Positions 1-6,560 of a DNA stretch of 10,733 bases are shown here, piece after piece. Both the position numbers and the translations under genes were made by a program. The DNA is from Acidimicrobiales bacterium (GTDB taxonomy: Bacteria > Actinomycetota > Acidimicrobiia > Acidimicrobiales > Palsa-688): positions 1 through 10,733 of the forward strand of contig JASHVH010000224.1 in NCBI GenBank assembly GCA_030039575.1. Reading direction: 5' to 3'. Below the pieces are notes generated by a model. That model was not told where the DNA came from. It ran no database searches and worked only from the letters and a program-made list of their open reading frames with translations. The stretch's first letter is position 1. Each line of letters begins with the position of its first letter.

Positions 1-247
1 CAAGTGCCCATAGACGGAACAAGTTGACGCGAGCTTCGTGGAGTTGGTCCAGCGCTTCCCAATAGGACGACCTCCGGACATACTTCCCGACGTTGGCCAG
101 TCCTTCCCACGCCTGGCAGGCCCACACCCGGACCTCGTCGGCTTTGGGGTCGAGGGCTTCGTCGCCGACCATGTGGACTGCGCTTTCGGGGTCGTACAGC
201 ACAATGCTGCGGGGCAGGTGACCCAGTGTGGCTCCAACTGGTCTCGG
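1..247 (-). pseudogene. C-terminal part of a nucleotidyltransferase-like protein, 5'-truncated, runs off left edge
   Basis: On the minus strand an open frame runs from about 247 to the left edge with strongly G/C-ending codons. The opposite-strand frame lacks this codon pattern. The translation passes through GATLGHLPRSIVLYDPES, then WACQAWEGLANVGKYVRR and YWEALDQLHEARVNLFRLWA. From memory, the Trp-rich helical end with 'EALDQLHEAR..LFRLWA' resembles the C-terminal region of nucleotidyltransferases of the aminoglycoside-adenylyltransferase-like group. The catalytic core (GSxxxGxxxxxSDxD) should lie further upstream, but that DNA is occupied by intact ribF. The frame is blocked by TGA at 250-248. 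Just beyond it is GTG at 262-260 with an AGGAGG at 275-270, so the apparent initiation site gives only four codons. The first usable start after the stop is GTG at 202, which would lose even the conserved 'LPRSI'. I infer a decayed or truncated gene. A short functional protein starting at 202 is the alternative. The 3' end is outside the window. Confidence 0.5.
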
Positions 248-288
248 TCAAGGGGCTGGCACCCGTTAGCCTCCTAGGAGTGAGGACC

Positions 289-1230
289 GTGTACTACCCG
301 GGCGCATGCCCGGCCCCGCCGGAAGGGTCAGTCGTGACGATCGGGGCCTTTGACGGCGTCCACCTCGGCCACCGGCGGCTCATCGAACGGGTGCGCCGCA
401 CGGCCGGCGAGATCGGGGCCGTGGCGAGCGTGGTGACGTTCGACCGGCACCCTGCGAGCGTGGTGCGCCCTGAGTCGGCCCCCCTGCTACTGACGGACCT
501 CGACCAGAAACTCTCGCTGCTGGCGGAGTGCGGCGCCGAGCTCGCCCTCGTCGTACATTTCGACGCCGAACGCGCCGCCGAAAGGGCCGAAGACTTCGTG
601 GCCGAAGTGCTGGTCGGTTGCCTCAACGCCCGGGCGGTGATCGTAGGCCACGATTTCCATTTCGGGCACAACCGGGAGGGGGACGTGCCGCTGCTCCAGC
701 GCATGGGCGCCCAGATGGGCTTCGACGTAACCGGGATCCGTCTGGTGGGCGCCGGCAGCCAGGAACCCATCTCTTCGACCCGCATACGCCGGCTCGTGGC
801 CGAAGGCGACGTGGCCGGTGCGGCCGCCCTCCTGGGCCGTTGGTACGAGCTGCGGGGAGTGGTAGCCCACGGGGAAAAGCGCGGACGCGAGCTCGGCTTC
901 CCCACCGCCAACCTGGAGGTCAGCAAAGAGATGCAGATCTGCGCCGACGGCGTTTATGCCGGCTGGTACCTCCGGCCCGACGGGACCAGGCACCAGACTG
1001 CCATTTCCATCGGGCGCCAGCCCACGTTCTACGAGTCAAGGCCGTACTCGTTGGTCGAGGCCCACCTCCTGGATTTCCAGGGTGACCTGTACGACGAGCT
1101 CGGCACCGTGGAATTCGTCGCCCGCCTGAGGGGCCAGGAAAAGTTCGCGTCCGTTGATGCGCTCATCGACCAGATGTCGAGCGACGTGGCCCAGACGCGG
1201 CGCACGCTGGCGGCCACAGCGCCGAGATGA
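289..1230 (+). CDS. ribF: Bifunctional riboflavin kinase / FAD synthetase RibF
   Basis: This cytoplasmic enzyme phosphorylates riboflavin to FMN and then adenylylates FMN to FAD. The 313-residue product has the usual length and two-domain order. The N-terminal FMN adenylyltransferase domain (about 1-180) has the nucleotide-binding GAFDGVHLGH at 19-28, VGHDFHFGHN at 119-128 and SSTRIR at 162-167. The C-terminal riboflavin kinase domain (about 183-313) has GFPTANL at 203-209 and the VEAHLLDFQGDLYD stretch that contributes the catalytic glutamate. I chose GTG 289 because AGGAG lies at 276-280 with an eight-base gap, and because it puts the FAD-synthetase motif at the family's normal distance from the N-terminus. 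An upstream in-frame GTG at 226 has no good ribosome site and would add a non-homologous leader. It is the first gene of the + strand run; truB, a frequent upstream neighbour in bacteria, is not visible. Confidence 0.97.
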   Translation: MYYPGACPAPPEGSVVTIGAFDGVHLGHRRLIERVRRTAGEIGAVASVVTFDRHPASVVRPESAPLLLTDLDQKLSLLAECGAELALVVHFDAERAAERAEDFVAEVLVGCLNARAVIVGHDFHFGHNREGDVPLLQRMGAQMGFDVTGIRLVGAGSQEPISSTRIRRLVAEGDVAGAAALLGRWYELRGVVAHGEKRGRELGFPTANLEVSKEMQICADGVYAGWYLRPDGTRHQTAISIGRQPTFYESRPYSLVEAHLLDFQGDLYDELGTVEFVARLRGQEKFASVDALIDQMSSDVAQTRRTLAATAPR

Positions 1231-1281
1231 GGGGCGGTGAGCAGGGTAGGCGGGGGCCGCAGCTGCTAGGGTGCCACAGAC

Positions 1282-1290
1282 TGCTAAAAT
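1282..1290 (+). promoter_or_regulatory. Probable extended -10 promoter for rpsO
   Basis: TGC-TAAAAT fits an extended -10 element (TGn followed by TAnnnT) and is the most AT-rich patch in the ribF-rpsO gap. No convincing -35 hexamer lies 16-18 bases upstream. A start near 1297 would give rpsO a leader of about 150 bases. A second TAnnnT (TAGGGT, 1267-1272) is nearby. This is a prediction from sequence only. Confidence 0.4.
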
Positions 1291-1325
1291 AGGGATGGCG
1301 TTGTGCCGCGGCAGGTGCTCAGGCG

Positions 1326-1411
1326 ACTGGTTACCGGGTTTACTGGTTACTGGGGCGACTTGGGTTGCTGCTTTGGGCGCGAGCAAGCTGGCCCGCCCCG
1401 GTTTGACCAGT
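1326..1411 (+). repeat. Direct repeat ACTGGTTAC x2 with a downstream inverted ACCAGT in the rpsO leader
   Basis: ACTGGTTAC occurs at 1326-1334 and again at 1342-1350. GGCGACT flanks the pair at 1322-1328 and 1354-1360. ACCAGT at 1406-1411 can pair with either ACTGGT. The remainder of the 1231-1445 gap holds the likely promoter and no reading frame I can support. The repeats lie within the predicted mRNA leader of rpsO. Confidence 0.4.
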
Positions 1412-1445
1412 TTTGAAGGCTAGCCAAGACCAAGGATCCACAAGC

Positions 1446-1703
1446 ATGGCAGAAAAATCAGCGACCATCGAGGCGTACCGCCTCCACGAAACGGACACGG
1501 GTTCGCCCGAGGTCCAGGTCGCTTTGTTGAGCGAGCGCATCGCCCACTTGACCGAGCATTTGAAGGTCAACAAGCACGACCACCACTCCCGGCGCGGCCT
1601 AATGGTGCTCATTGGGCGCCGCCGCCGCCTGCTCGATTACGTCAAGAACAACGACGTAGAGCGTTACCGGGAACTCATAGGCCGGCTAGGGCTGCGCCGC
1701 TGA
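1446..1703 (+). CDS. rpsO: 30S ribosomal protein S15
   Basis: S15 is a primary 16S rRNA-binding protein of the 30S platform. The 85-residue product is close to the usual 88-89 and contains the family signatures: [19 protein letters not shown] (about 14-32), then HDHHSRRGL and the basic [21 protein letters not shown], ending GRLGLRR. ATG 1446 is preceded by AAGGA at 1432-1436 with a nine-base gap. A TTG 33 bases upstream is in frame but would add residues that S15 lacks. It is followed by pnp, the common rpsO-pnp pairing in bacteria. S15 autoregulates by binding its own leader in several bacterial groups. The 150-base leader here, with repeats at 1326-1411, leaves room for that, although the sequence does not prove it. 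Confidence 0.98.
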   Translation: MAEKSATIEAYRLHETDTGSPEVQVALLSERIAHLTEHLKVNKHDHHSRRGLMVLIGRRRRLLDYVKNNDVERYRELIGRLGLRR

Positions 1704-1731
1704 CAGGCGGCGTAAGGGCAGGCTGTGGTCA

Positions 1732-1781
1732 GCTGCCAGTCGAGGGCTACCACCCGGGCGGTCGATGCCTGGGCCGGCAGC
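1732..1781 (+). promoter_or_regulatory. Nested stem structure in the rpsO-pnp leader
   Basis: GCTGCC (1732-1737) pairs with GGCAGC (1776-1781). Flanking GTCA (1728-1731) can pair with TGAC (1789-1792) across a seven-base bulge. Inside lies a second stem, CCCGGGC (1753-1759) with GCCTGGG (1767-1773), seven pairs including one G-U and a seven-base loop. The structure follows the rpsO stop and precedes the hairpin at 1824-1846. In E. coli the equivalent leader is cut by RNase III and is the target of PNPase autoregulation. Whether that happens here is inference. Confidence 0.45.
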
Positions 1782-1823
1782 CGTCAACTGACAACTGGCT
1801 TGGTGCTGCTCCCCGCCCAGAGG

Positions 1824-1846
1824 GGGCCTTCGAAATGCGAAGGCCC
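1824..1846 (+). terminator. Strong hairpin between rpsO and pnp (terminator, attenuator or RNA-processing site)
   Basis: GGGCCTTCG (1824-1832) and CGAAGGCCC (1838-1846) form a perfect nine-pair stem with a five-base AAATG loop. The following AAACTTTGTGG has only a weak T run, so a classical intrinsic terminator is not certain. The hairpin is 60 bases before the pnp start, so partial termination after rpsO, attenuation of pnp, or a cleavage site controlling pnp mRNA are all possible. Confidence 0.55.
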
Positions 1847-1905
1847 AAACTTTGTGGCCCCCGGTGATGCCGGCGGCCACGACGCGAAAGGAGAACAACA
1901 CCGAA

Positions 1906-4329
1906 ATGGGGGAGCCCGTTTCTGTTTCAGCGCCGGTCTCTGGTACCGGCAAGACCATTACCTTCGAAACCGGCCTGCTGGCGCAGCAGTCCCAGGGGGC
2001 AGTAGTAGGGCGGATCGGCGACACCGTTGTCCTGGCTACCGCTAACGCCGCTCCGAGCGCACCCGAAGGCATAGATTTCTTCCCGCTCACCGTCGACGTA
2101 GAAGAGCGGATGTACGCGGCTGGGAAGATACCCGGCTCGTTCTTCCGGCGGGAGGGGCGCCCGACCGAGAGCGCCATACTGACAGCCCGCCTTATTGACC
2201 GCCCGTTACGGCCGTCTTTTGCAGAGGGTTATCGCAACGAGACCCAGGTCGTTATCACGGTATTGGGCGCCGATCAGGTGAACCCCCACGACGTAATCGC
2301 CATAAATGCCGCCAGTGCGTCACTGATGATCTCGGGTATCCCTTTCGAGGGCCCGATAGGCGCGGTACGCGTGGCGTACTCGCAGGATGGTAAATGGGTG
2401 CCTCACCCGACTTACGGGGAAGGCGACGAGTCGACTTTCGAGTTGGTTGTGGCCGGACGCGCCCTGCCTGACGGGGACGTGGCCATCATGATGGTCGAAG
2501 CCGGCGGCGGCGAGCGGGCCTGGGCCTTTTACCAACAGGGCGCCCCGAAGGTGACCGAAGAGGTCATCGCTGAAGGCCTCGAAGCGTCCAAGACCTGGAT
2601 CAAGGAGTCGATCGACCTCCAGTGGAAGCTGCGGGAGGAAGCCGGCTCCAGGCCACCGATGGCCTTCCAGCCCCGCCGCGACTACTCGCCCGAGGTGTAC
2701 GAGCGGGTCCAGGAGCTCGGGTCGGACCGGATCAGCAAGGTGACCACGATCTCGCTCAAGTCCGAGCGCGAAGCGGCCATGGAAGAGTCGGCCACCTCCC
2801 TCGTTGACGAACTGTCGGGGGAATTCCCGGGGCAGGAAAAGGAGATATCGGCGGCGGTCCGTTCGCTCACGAAGAAGCTCGTGCGCCAGCGCATCGTCGA
2901 AGAGGGGGTACGGATCGACGGCCGGGGGCCCCGTGACATCAGGCCCCTGTCGGCTCGTGTCGGCTTGATCCCGACGGCCCATGGGTCCGGGCTGTTCCAG
3001 CGGGGCGAGACGCAGGTACTGAACGTCACGACTCTTGGCATGCCGCGCATGGACCAGCTGCTGGACACCATCGGCACCGAAGAAAAAAAGCGCTACATGC
3101 ACCACTACAACATGCCGCCCTCGGCCAACGGCGAAGTGGGGCGGGTCGGAAGCCCAAAGCGCCGCGAGATCGGGCACGGCCTGTTGGCCGAGCGGGCGTT
3201 GCTCCCCGTCGTGCCCTCCTTCGACGAGTTCCCGTACGCGCTGCGTCTCGTGTCCGAAGTCCTCTCGTCCAACGGCTCGACGTCGATGGCCTCGGTGTGC
3301 GCCTCGACCCTGTCGCTCATGGACGCCGGTGTGCCCATCAAGGCACCGGTGGCCGGCATCGCCATGGGGCTGGTCAAGGACGGCGACCGCTACGTGACCC
3401 TGACCGACATCCTCGGGGCCGAAGACGCCTTCGGGGACATGGACTTCAAAGTGGCCGGGCCGGCCGACTTTGTCACCGCCCTGCAGCTCGACACCAAGAT
3501 CGACGGCCTGCCGGCCAGCGTCTTGGCCGACGCACTGCGCCAAGCCCGTGAGGCTCGGCTGATAATCCTCGACGTCATGCACGGGGTGATCAGCCAGCCC
3601 CGGGCCGAGGTGCGGGACACAGCGCCCAAGGTGGTGACTATCGAGATCCCCCTCGACAAGATCGGCGAGGTCATCGGGCCCAAGGGCAAGATGATCAATT
3701 CGATCCAGCAAGAGACGGGGGCTGATATCAGCGTGGACGACAACGGTGTGGTAGGGACGGTCACCATCGGCGCGAGAGACGGCGGGGCGGTAAAAGAAGC
3801 GCTCAGGCGGATCGAGCTCATACTCGACCCACCCCGGGCCGAAGTGGGCAGTACCTACCGCGGCAAGGTCGTGAACATCACCAAGTTCGGTGCTTTCGTC
3901 AACATCCTGCCAGGGCGTGACGGCCTCCTCCATATCTCCAAACTCTCCAAGCTGGCCCAGGGCAAGCGGGTCGAACGGGTCGAAGACGTCCTGTCATTGG
4001 GCGACGAGCTCGAGGTCCGTGTCGATGACATCGACCCCCTGGGCAAGGTTTCCCTTTCGCTGGAAGACGGCCCCGGTACCGCCGGCGGCCACGCCGGCGC
4101 CGATGCCGCCGGCTCGGGTAACGGCGGTACGGACGGTGCTGACGGCTACCAGACGGTCTCGTTCGAAGACAGCTGGGAGGAAGAAGCCCGCTCCACGTTT
4201 GGGGATCTGGGCCCGGCGGCCGCCCCCGTCGAGCAGTCCAGCGGAGGCCCCGGGCGCGGTGGCCGGGACCGGGGTGGCGAGCAACGAGGCCCAGGAGGGC
4301 CGCGGCGTAACCCCCGCCGGCGCCACTAG
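1906..4329 (+). CDS. pnp: Polyribonucleotide nucleotidyltransferase (PNPase)
   Basis: PNPase is a trimeric phosphorolytic 3'-5' exoribonuclease that also adds 3' tails to RNA. The 807-residue product has the standard order: first RNase PH-like domain (about 10-145), helical domain (about 150-325), second RNase PH-like domain (about 340-560), KH domain with GPKG at 591-594, and S1 domain (about 648-718, from STYRGKVVNITKFGAFV to GKVSLSLED). The second RNase PH domain has EKKRYMHHYNMPP and FGDMDFKVAG; D507 and D513 match the catalytic aspartates E. coli D486 and D492. It is longer than typical 700-750 residue homologues because of a low-complexity tail (about 720-807) rich in Gly, Arg and acidic residues. 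ATG 1906 sits 12 bases after AAAGGAG (1887-1893), a long gap, but MGEPVSVSAPVSGTG matches the normal N-terminus. Confidence 0.98.
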   Translation: MGEPVSVSAPVSGTGKTITFETGLLAQQSQGAVVGRIGDTVVLATANAAPSAPEGIDFFPLTVDVEERMYAAGKIPGSFFRREGRPTESAILTARLIDRPLRPSFAEGYRNETQVVITVLGADQVNPHDVIAINAASASLMISGIPFEGPIGAVRVAYSQDGKWVPHPTYGEGDESTFELVVAGRALPDGDVAIMMVEAGGGERAWAFYQQGAPKVTEEVIAEGLEASKTWIKESIDLQWKLREEAGSRPPMAFQPRRDYSPEVYERVQELGSDRISKVTTISLKSEREAAMEESATSLVDELSGEFPGQEKEISAAVRSLTKKLVRQRIVEEGVRIDGRGPRDIRPLSARVGLIPTAHGSGLFQRGETQVLNVTTLGMPRMDQLLDTIGTEEKKRYMHHYNMPPSANGEVGRVGSPKRREIGHGLLAERALLPVVPSFDEFPYALRLVSEVLSSNGSTSMASVCASTLSLMDAGVPIKAPVAGIAMGLVKDGDRYVTLTDILGAEDAFGDMDFKVAGPADFVTALQLDTKIDGLPASVLADALRQAREARLIILDVMHGVISQPRAEVRDTAPKVVTIEIPLDKIGEVIGPKGKMINSIQQETGADISVDDNGVVGTVTIGARDGGAVKEALRRIELILDPPRAEVGSTYRGKVVNITKFGAFVNILPGRDGLLHISKLSKLAQGKRVERVEDVLSLGDELEVRVDDIDPLGKVSLSLEDGPGTAGGHAGADAAGSGNGGTDGADGYQTVSFEDSWEEEARSTFGDLGPAAAPVEQSSGGPGRGGRDRGGEQRGPGGPRRNPRRRH

Positions 4330-4341
4330 CGACGCGGGGTT

Positions 4342-5694
4342 ATGGCAGAAAACGCAGGCCGGCCGGCGAAACGAGCGGCACCGGTCAAACGCGACATCGT
4401 CGAGACGACGGTCACGGAGGGTGGCCTGACCGTCGTTACCGAGCACATGCCTGACGTCCTCTCCGTCAGCCTCGGGTTCTGGGTGGGCACCGGTTCGGTC
4501 GACGAGCCGGAGCCCATTGCGGGTGCATCGCATTTTCTCGAGCACCTGCTCTTCAAAGGGACGGCGAAGCGCAGCGCCCGGCAAATCGCAGAGGCGGTAG
4601 ACGCCGTCGGCGGCGATATGAACGCGTTCACGACCAAAGAGCACACCGCGTTCTACGTCAGACTGCTGGCCGACGAGGTCGACCTGGGCCTCGACATATT
4701 GTCGGAGATAATCTGGGGCCCGGCGTTGCGTTCGGAGGAGCTCGAAGCGGAACGCCAGGTCATCCTGGAAGAAATACTCATGCACGGTGACGAGCCGGCC
4801 GAAGAGGTCCACGACCTCTTCAATTCCGCCCTCTACCCGGGCCACCCGTTGGGTCGGGACGTGCTCGGGCTGGAGACGACCGTGCGAAGGACGACGCGCA
4901 AACAGGTGGCCGACTTCCACCGGCGCCATTACCGGACGGCGAACGTAGTCGTTACTGCGGCCGGCAAGGTCGACCACGACCGGGTCGCCGACGGCGTGGT
5001 GCGACGGCTCGATACAGCGGCTGGCCAGGTCGGCCGCGAACTGCTCATGGGCGGGGCACCACCGGCACGCAAAGCTCCTTCGGCTAAGGCGAAAAGGCGG
5101 CTCGTGGTCAACCGGCCCACCGAACAAGCCCACGTCATGATCGGGATGGCGGCCTTCGAACGGAACCACCCCGACCGCCAGGTCCTGAACGTGCTCGACC
5201 ACGTCCTCGGGGGCGGCATGTCGAGCCGGCTTTTTCAATCCGTGCGGGAGGAAAGAGGCCTGGCCTACAACGTCTATTCCTACCGCTCGAGTTACCAGGG
5301 CGCCGGGGACCTGGCCGTGTACGCGGGGACGGCGCCGTCTCGCGCCCCCGAGGTGGTCAAGTTGATCACCGAGGAGCTGGACAAAATGTCGGCGGCAGGG
5401 GTGACCGAGGAAGAACTGGCGGCCGCTAAGTCCCATATCCGGGGGGCGACCGCCCTTGGGCTCGAAGACTCCGGGGCCCGAATGAGCCGCCTGGGCCGGT
5501 CCCAGCTAACTCAGGGCCGGGTGCCGTCACTGGCTGAGCTCGATGCCGAAATCGCGGCAGTGACAACGGATGACATTTCCAGGGTGGCGGGCCAAATCCT
5601 CGGTGGCCCGCGCAGCCTGGTCGTGCTCGGGCCGTTCGACGACGACGCCTTTCCGGACTGGGAAGGCGAGCCGTCGCGGCCCACCGGGGGATGA
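4342..5694 (+). CDS. M16-family zinc peptidase (processing-peptidase-like)
   Basis: This is a pitrilysin/mitochondrial-processing-peptidase-type metalloprotease of 450 residues, the usual size for single-chain bacterial M16B proteins. The inverted zinc motif HFLEH is at 64-68, with E67 as the catalytic base. The third zinc ligand is probably E144 in VILEEILMHGDEP, about 76 residues downstream as expected. The C-terminal half carries GGGMSSRLFQSVREERGLAYNV, the conserved loop and Arg-Tyr substrate-binding region of M16 enzymes. No signal peptide or membrane segment is seen, so it should be cytoplasmic. ATG 4342 starts 12 bases after the pnp stop with no good ribosome site, suggesting translation coupled to pnp. 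Its stop overlaps the dapB start. Actinobacteria commonly place such a gene (pepR in mycobacteria) directly after pnp. The natural substrate is not evident. Confidence 0.94.
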   Translation: MAENAGRPAKRAAPVKRDIVETTVTEGGLTVVTEHMPDVLSVSLGFWVGTGSVDEPEPIAGASHFLEHLLFKGTAKRSARQIAEAVDAVGGDMNAFTTKEHTAFYVRLLADEVDLGLDILSEIIWGPALRSEELEAERQVILEEILMHGDEPAEEVHDLFNSALYPGHPLGRDVLGLETTVRRTTRKQVADFHRRHYRTANVVVTAAGKVDHDRVADGVVRRLDTAAGQVGRELLMGGAPPARKAPSAKAKRRLVVNRPTEQAHVMIGMAAFERNHPDRQVLNVLDHVLGGGMSSRLFQSVREERGLAYNVYSYRSSYQGAGDLAVYAGTAPSRAPEVVKLITEELDKMSAAGVTEEELAAAKSHIRGATALGLEDSGARMSRLGRSQLTQGRVPSLAELDAEIAAVTTDDISRVAGQILGGPRSLVVLGPFDDDAFPDWEGEPSRPTGG

Positions 5695-6455
5695 CCCGGG
5701 TCGGCGTCTTCGGGGCCGCCGGCCGCATGGGGGCCACTGTGTGCGCCGCCCTCAAGGCCGACCCCGACCTGGAGCTCGTGGCTGCAGTCGACCCTGCCCA
5801 TTCAGGGGAAAAGCTGGAGCCGGCCGGCCTCGTGGCCGCGGCGGGGCCGGAAGCTATGGCCGAAGCCGGGGTACAGGTGGCCGTAGATTTCACGGTGGCC
5901 GGTGCCGCGGCGGCCAATGCCGGATGGTGCGCCCGGAACAACGTGCACGCGGTGATAGGGACGACCGGTTTCTCCGCCGAGGTGCTGGAGGAGATGAGGT
6001 CGCTCTTCGAAGCGAGCCACGCCAACTGTCTGGTGGCGCCGAACTTCGCCATCGGCGCCGTCCTCATGATGCGCTTCGCGGAGCTGGCGGCGCCCTGGTT
6101 CGAAACGGCCGAGATCGTGGAGCTTCATCACGACGCCAAGGTCGACGCCCCGTCCGGCACGGCCTTGTTGACCGCAGCCCGCCTGGCGGCCGCCCGGCGG
6201 CGTGCCCCCGCCGGGGTCGAGGCGTCACCGGCTCGGGGCGTCGAGGGGGCGCCAGGCGTGCAGGTCCATTCGGTGCGGCTACGTGGGCTCGTGGCTCACC
6301 ATGAGGTGCTTTTCGGCACCGCAGGACAGGTGCTCACCCTTCGCCATGACTCGCTAGACCGGTCCTCGTTCATGCCCGGCGTACTTTTGGCGGTGAAGCA
6401 GGTGGCCACCCGGCCTGGCTTCACCATTGGCCTCGACGCGTTGCTCGGGGTCTGA
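5691..6455 (+). CDS. dapB: 4-hydroxy-tetrahydrodipicolinate reductase
   Basis: DapB reduces the DapA product to tetrahydrodipicolinate with NAD(P)H, on the route to diaminopimelate for peptidoglycan and lysine. The 254-residue protein has the N-terminal dinucleotide-binding GAAGRMG at 8-14, GTTG at 90-93, and APNFAIG at 116-122. The substrate-binding/catalytic signature is ELHHDAKVDAPSGTA at 144-158, including H146, H147 and K150, followed by the conserved HHEVLFGTAGQ and LTLRHDSLDRSSF. The length is normal and no key residue appears missing. ATG 5691 overlaps the protease stop in an ATGA arrangement, so translation is probably coupled to the preceding gene. In mycobacteria thyX lies beside dapA; no thyX is present here, and dapA follows after only 104 bases. 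Confidence 0.97.
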   Translation: MTRVGVFGAAGRMGATVCAALKADPDLELVAAVDPAHSGEKLEPAGLVAAAGPEAMAEAGVQVAVDFTVAGAAAANAGWCARNNVHAVIGTTGFSAEVLEEMRSLFEASHANCLVAPNFAIGAVLMMRFAELAAPWFETAEIVELHHDAKVDAPSGTALLTAARLAAARRRAPAGVEASPARGVEGAPGVQVHSVRLRGLVAHHEVLFGTAGQVLTLRHDSLDRSSFMPGVLLAVKQVATRPGFTIGLDALLGV

Positions 6456-6522
6456 GCGCACCCACCGCCTTAGGAGGGGCGTGGTGACCCACGGGTCCTC
6501 GCCACCCCGCGCCGCCGGTAGC

Positions 6523-6528
6523 TAGGCT
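6523..6528 (+). promoter_or_regulatory. Possible -10 element upstream of dapA
   Basis: TAGGCT fits the TAnnnT -10 pattern common in high-GC actinobacteria. It lies nine bases before ATG 6537, a spacing that would start transcription at or next to that ATG and give a leaderless upstream reading frame. No clear -35 is seen. This is weak evidence on its own. Confidence 0.3.
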
Positions 6529-6536
6529 GGTCAACC

Positions 6537-6560
6537 ATGTCAAAGGGGAGGGATTGTTGA
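6537..6560 (+). CDS. Seven-codon upstream ORF whose stop overlaps the dapA start
   Basis: ATG 6537 opens a frame encoding MSKGRDC that stops at TGA 6558-6560; the final A is the first base of the dapA ATG (TGATG). The frame runs through the AAAGGGGAGG that serves as the dapA ribosome site, so translating ribosomes would both mask that site and terminate exactly at the dapA start. That arrangement permits coupling. The single Cys codon before the stop is notable but not proof of amino-acid sensing. It could be chance, because the sequence is so short. Confidence 0.25.
   Translation: MSKGRDC

Noticed and set aside
38..277. 79-codon + strand open frame at the left edge
   Set aside because: Codon third positions are unbiased, there is no ribosome site, and the opposite strand shows clear coding character over the same bases.
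1852..1905. Upstream in-frame starts for pnp (1852, 1867)
   Set aside because: They would translate through the AAAGGAG ribosome site and add residues before the conserved PNPase N-terminus.
2320..3933. 537-codon minus-strand open frame inside pnp
   Set aside because: Antisense shadow in a GC-rich gene. Its translation is low-information (His/Gly/Asp/Arg rich) and pnp is unmistakable on the other strand.
3994..5436. 480-codon minus-strand open frame across pnp and the M16 protease
   Set aside because: It spans two genuine + strand genes and their junction. The length is expected from G/C-ending codons read antisense.
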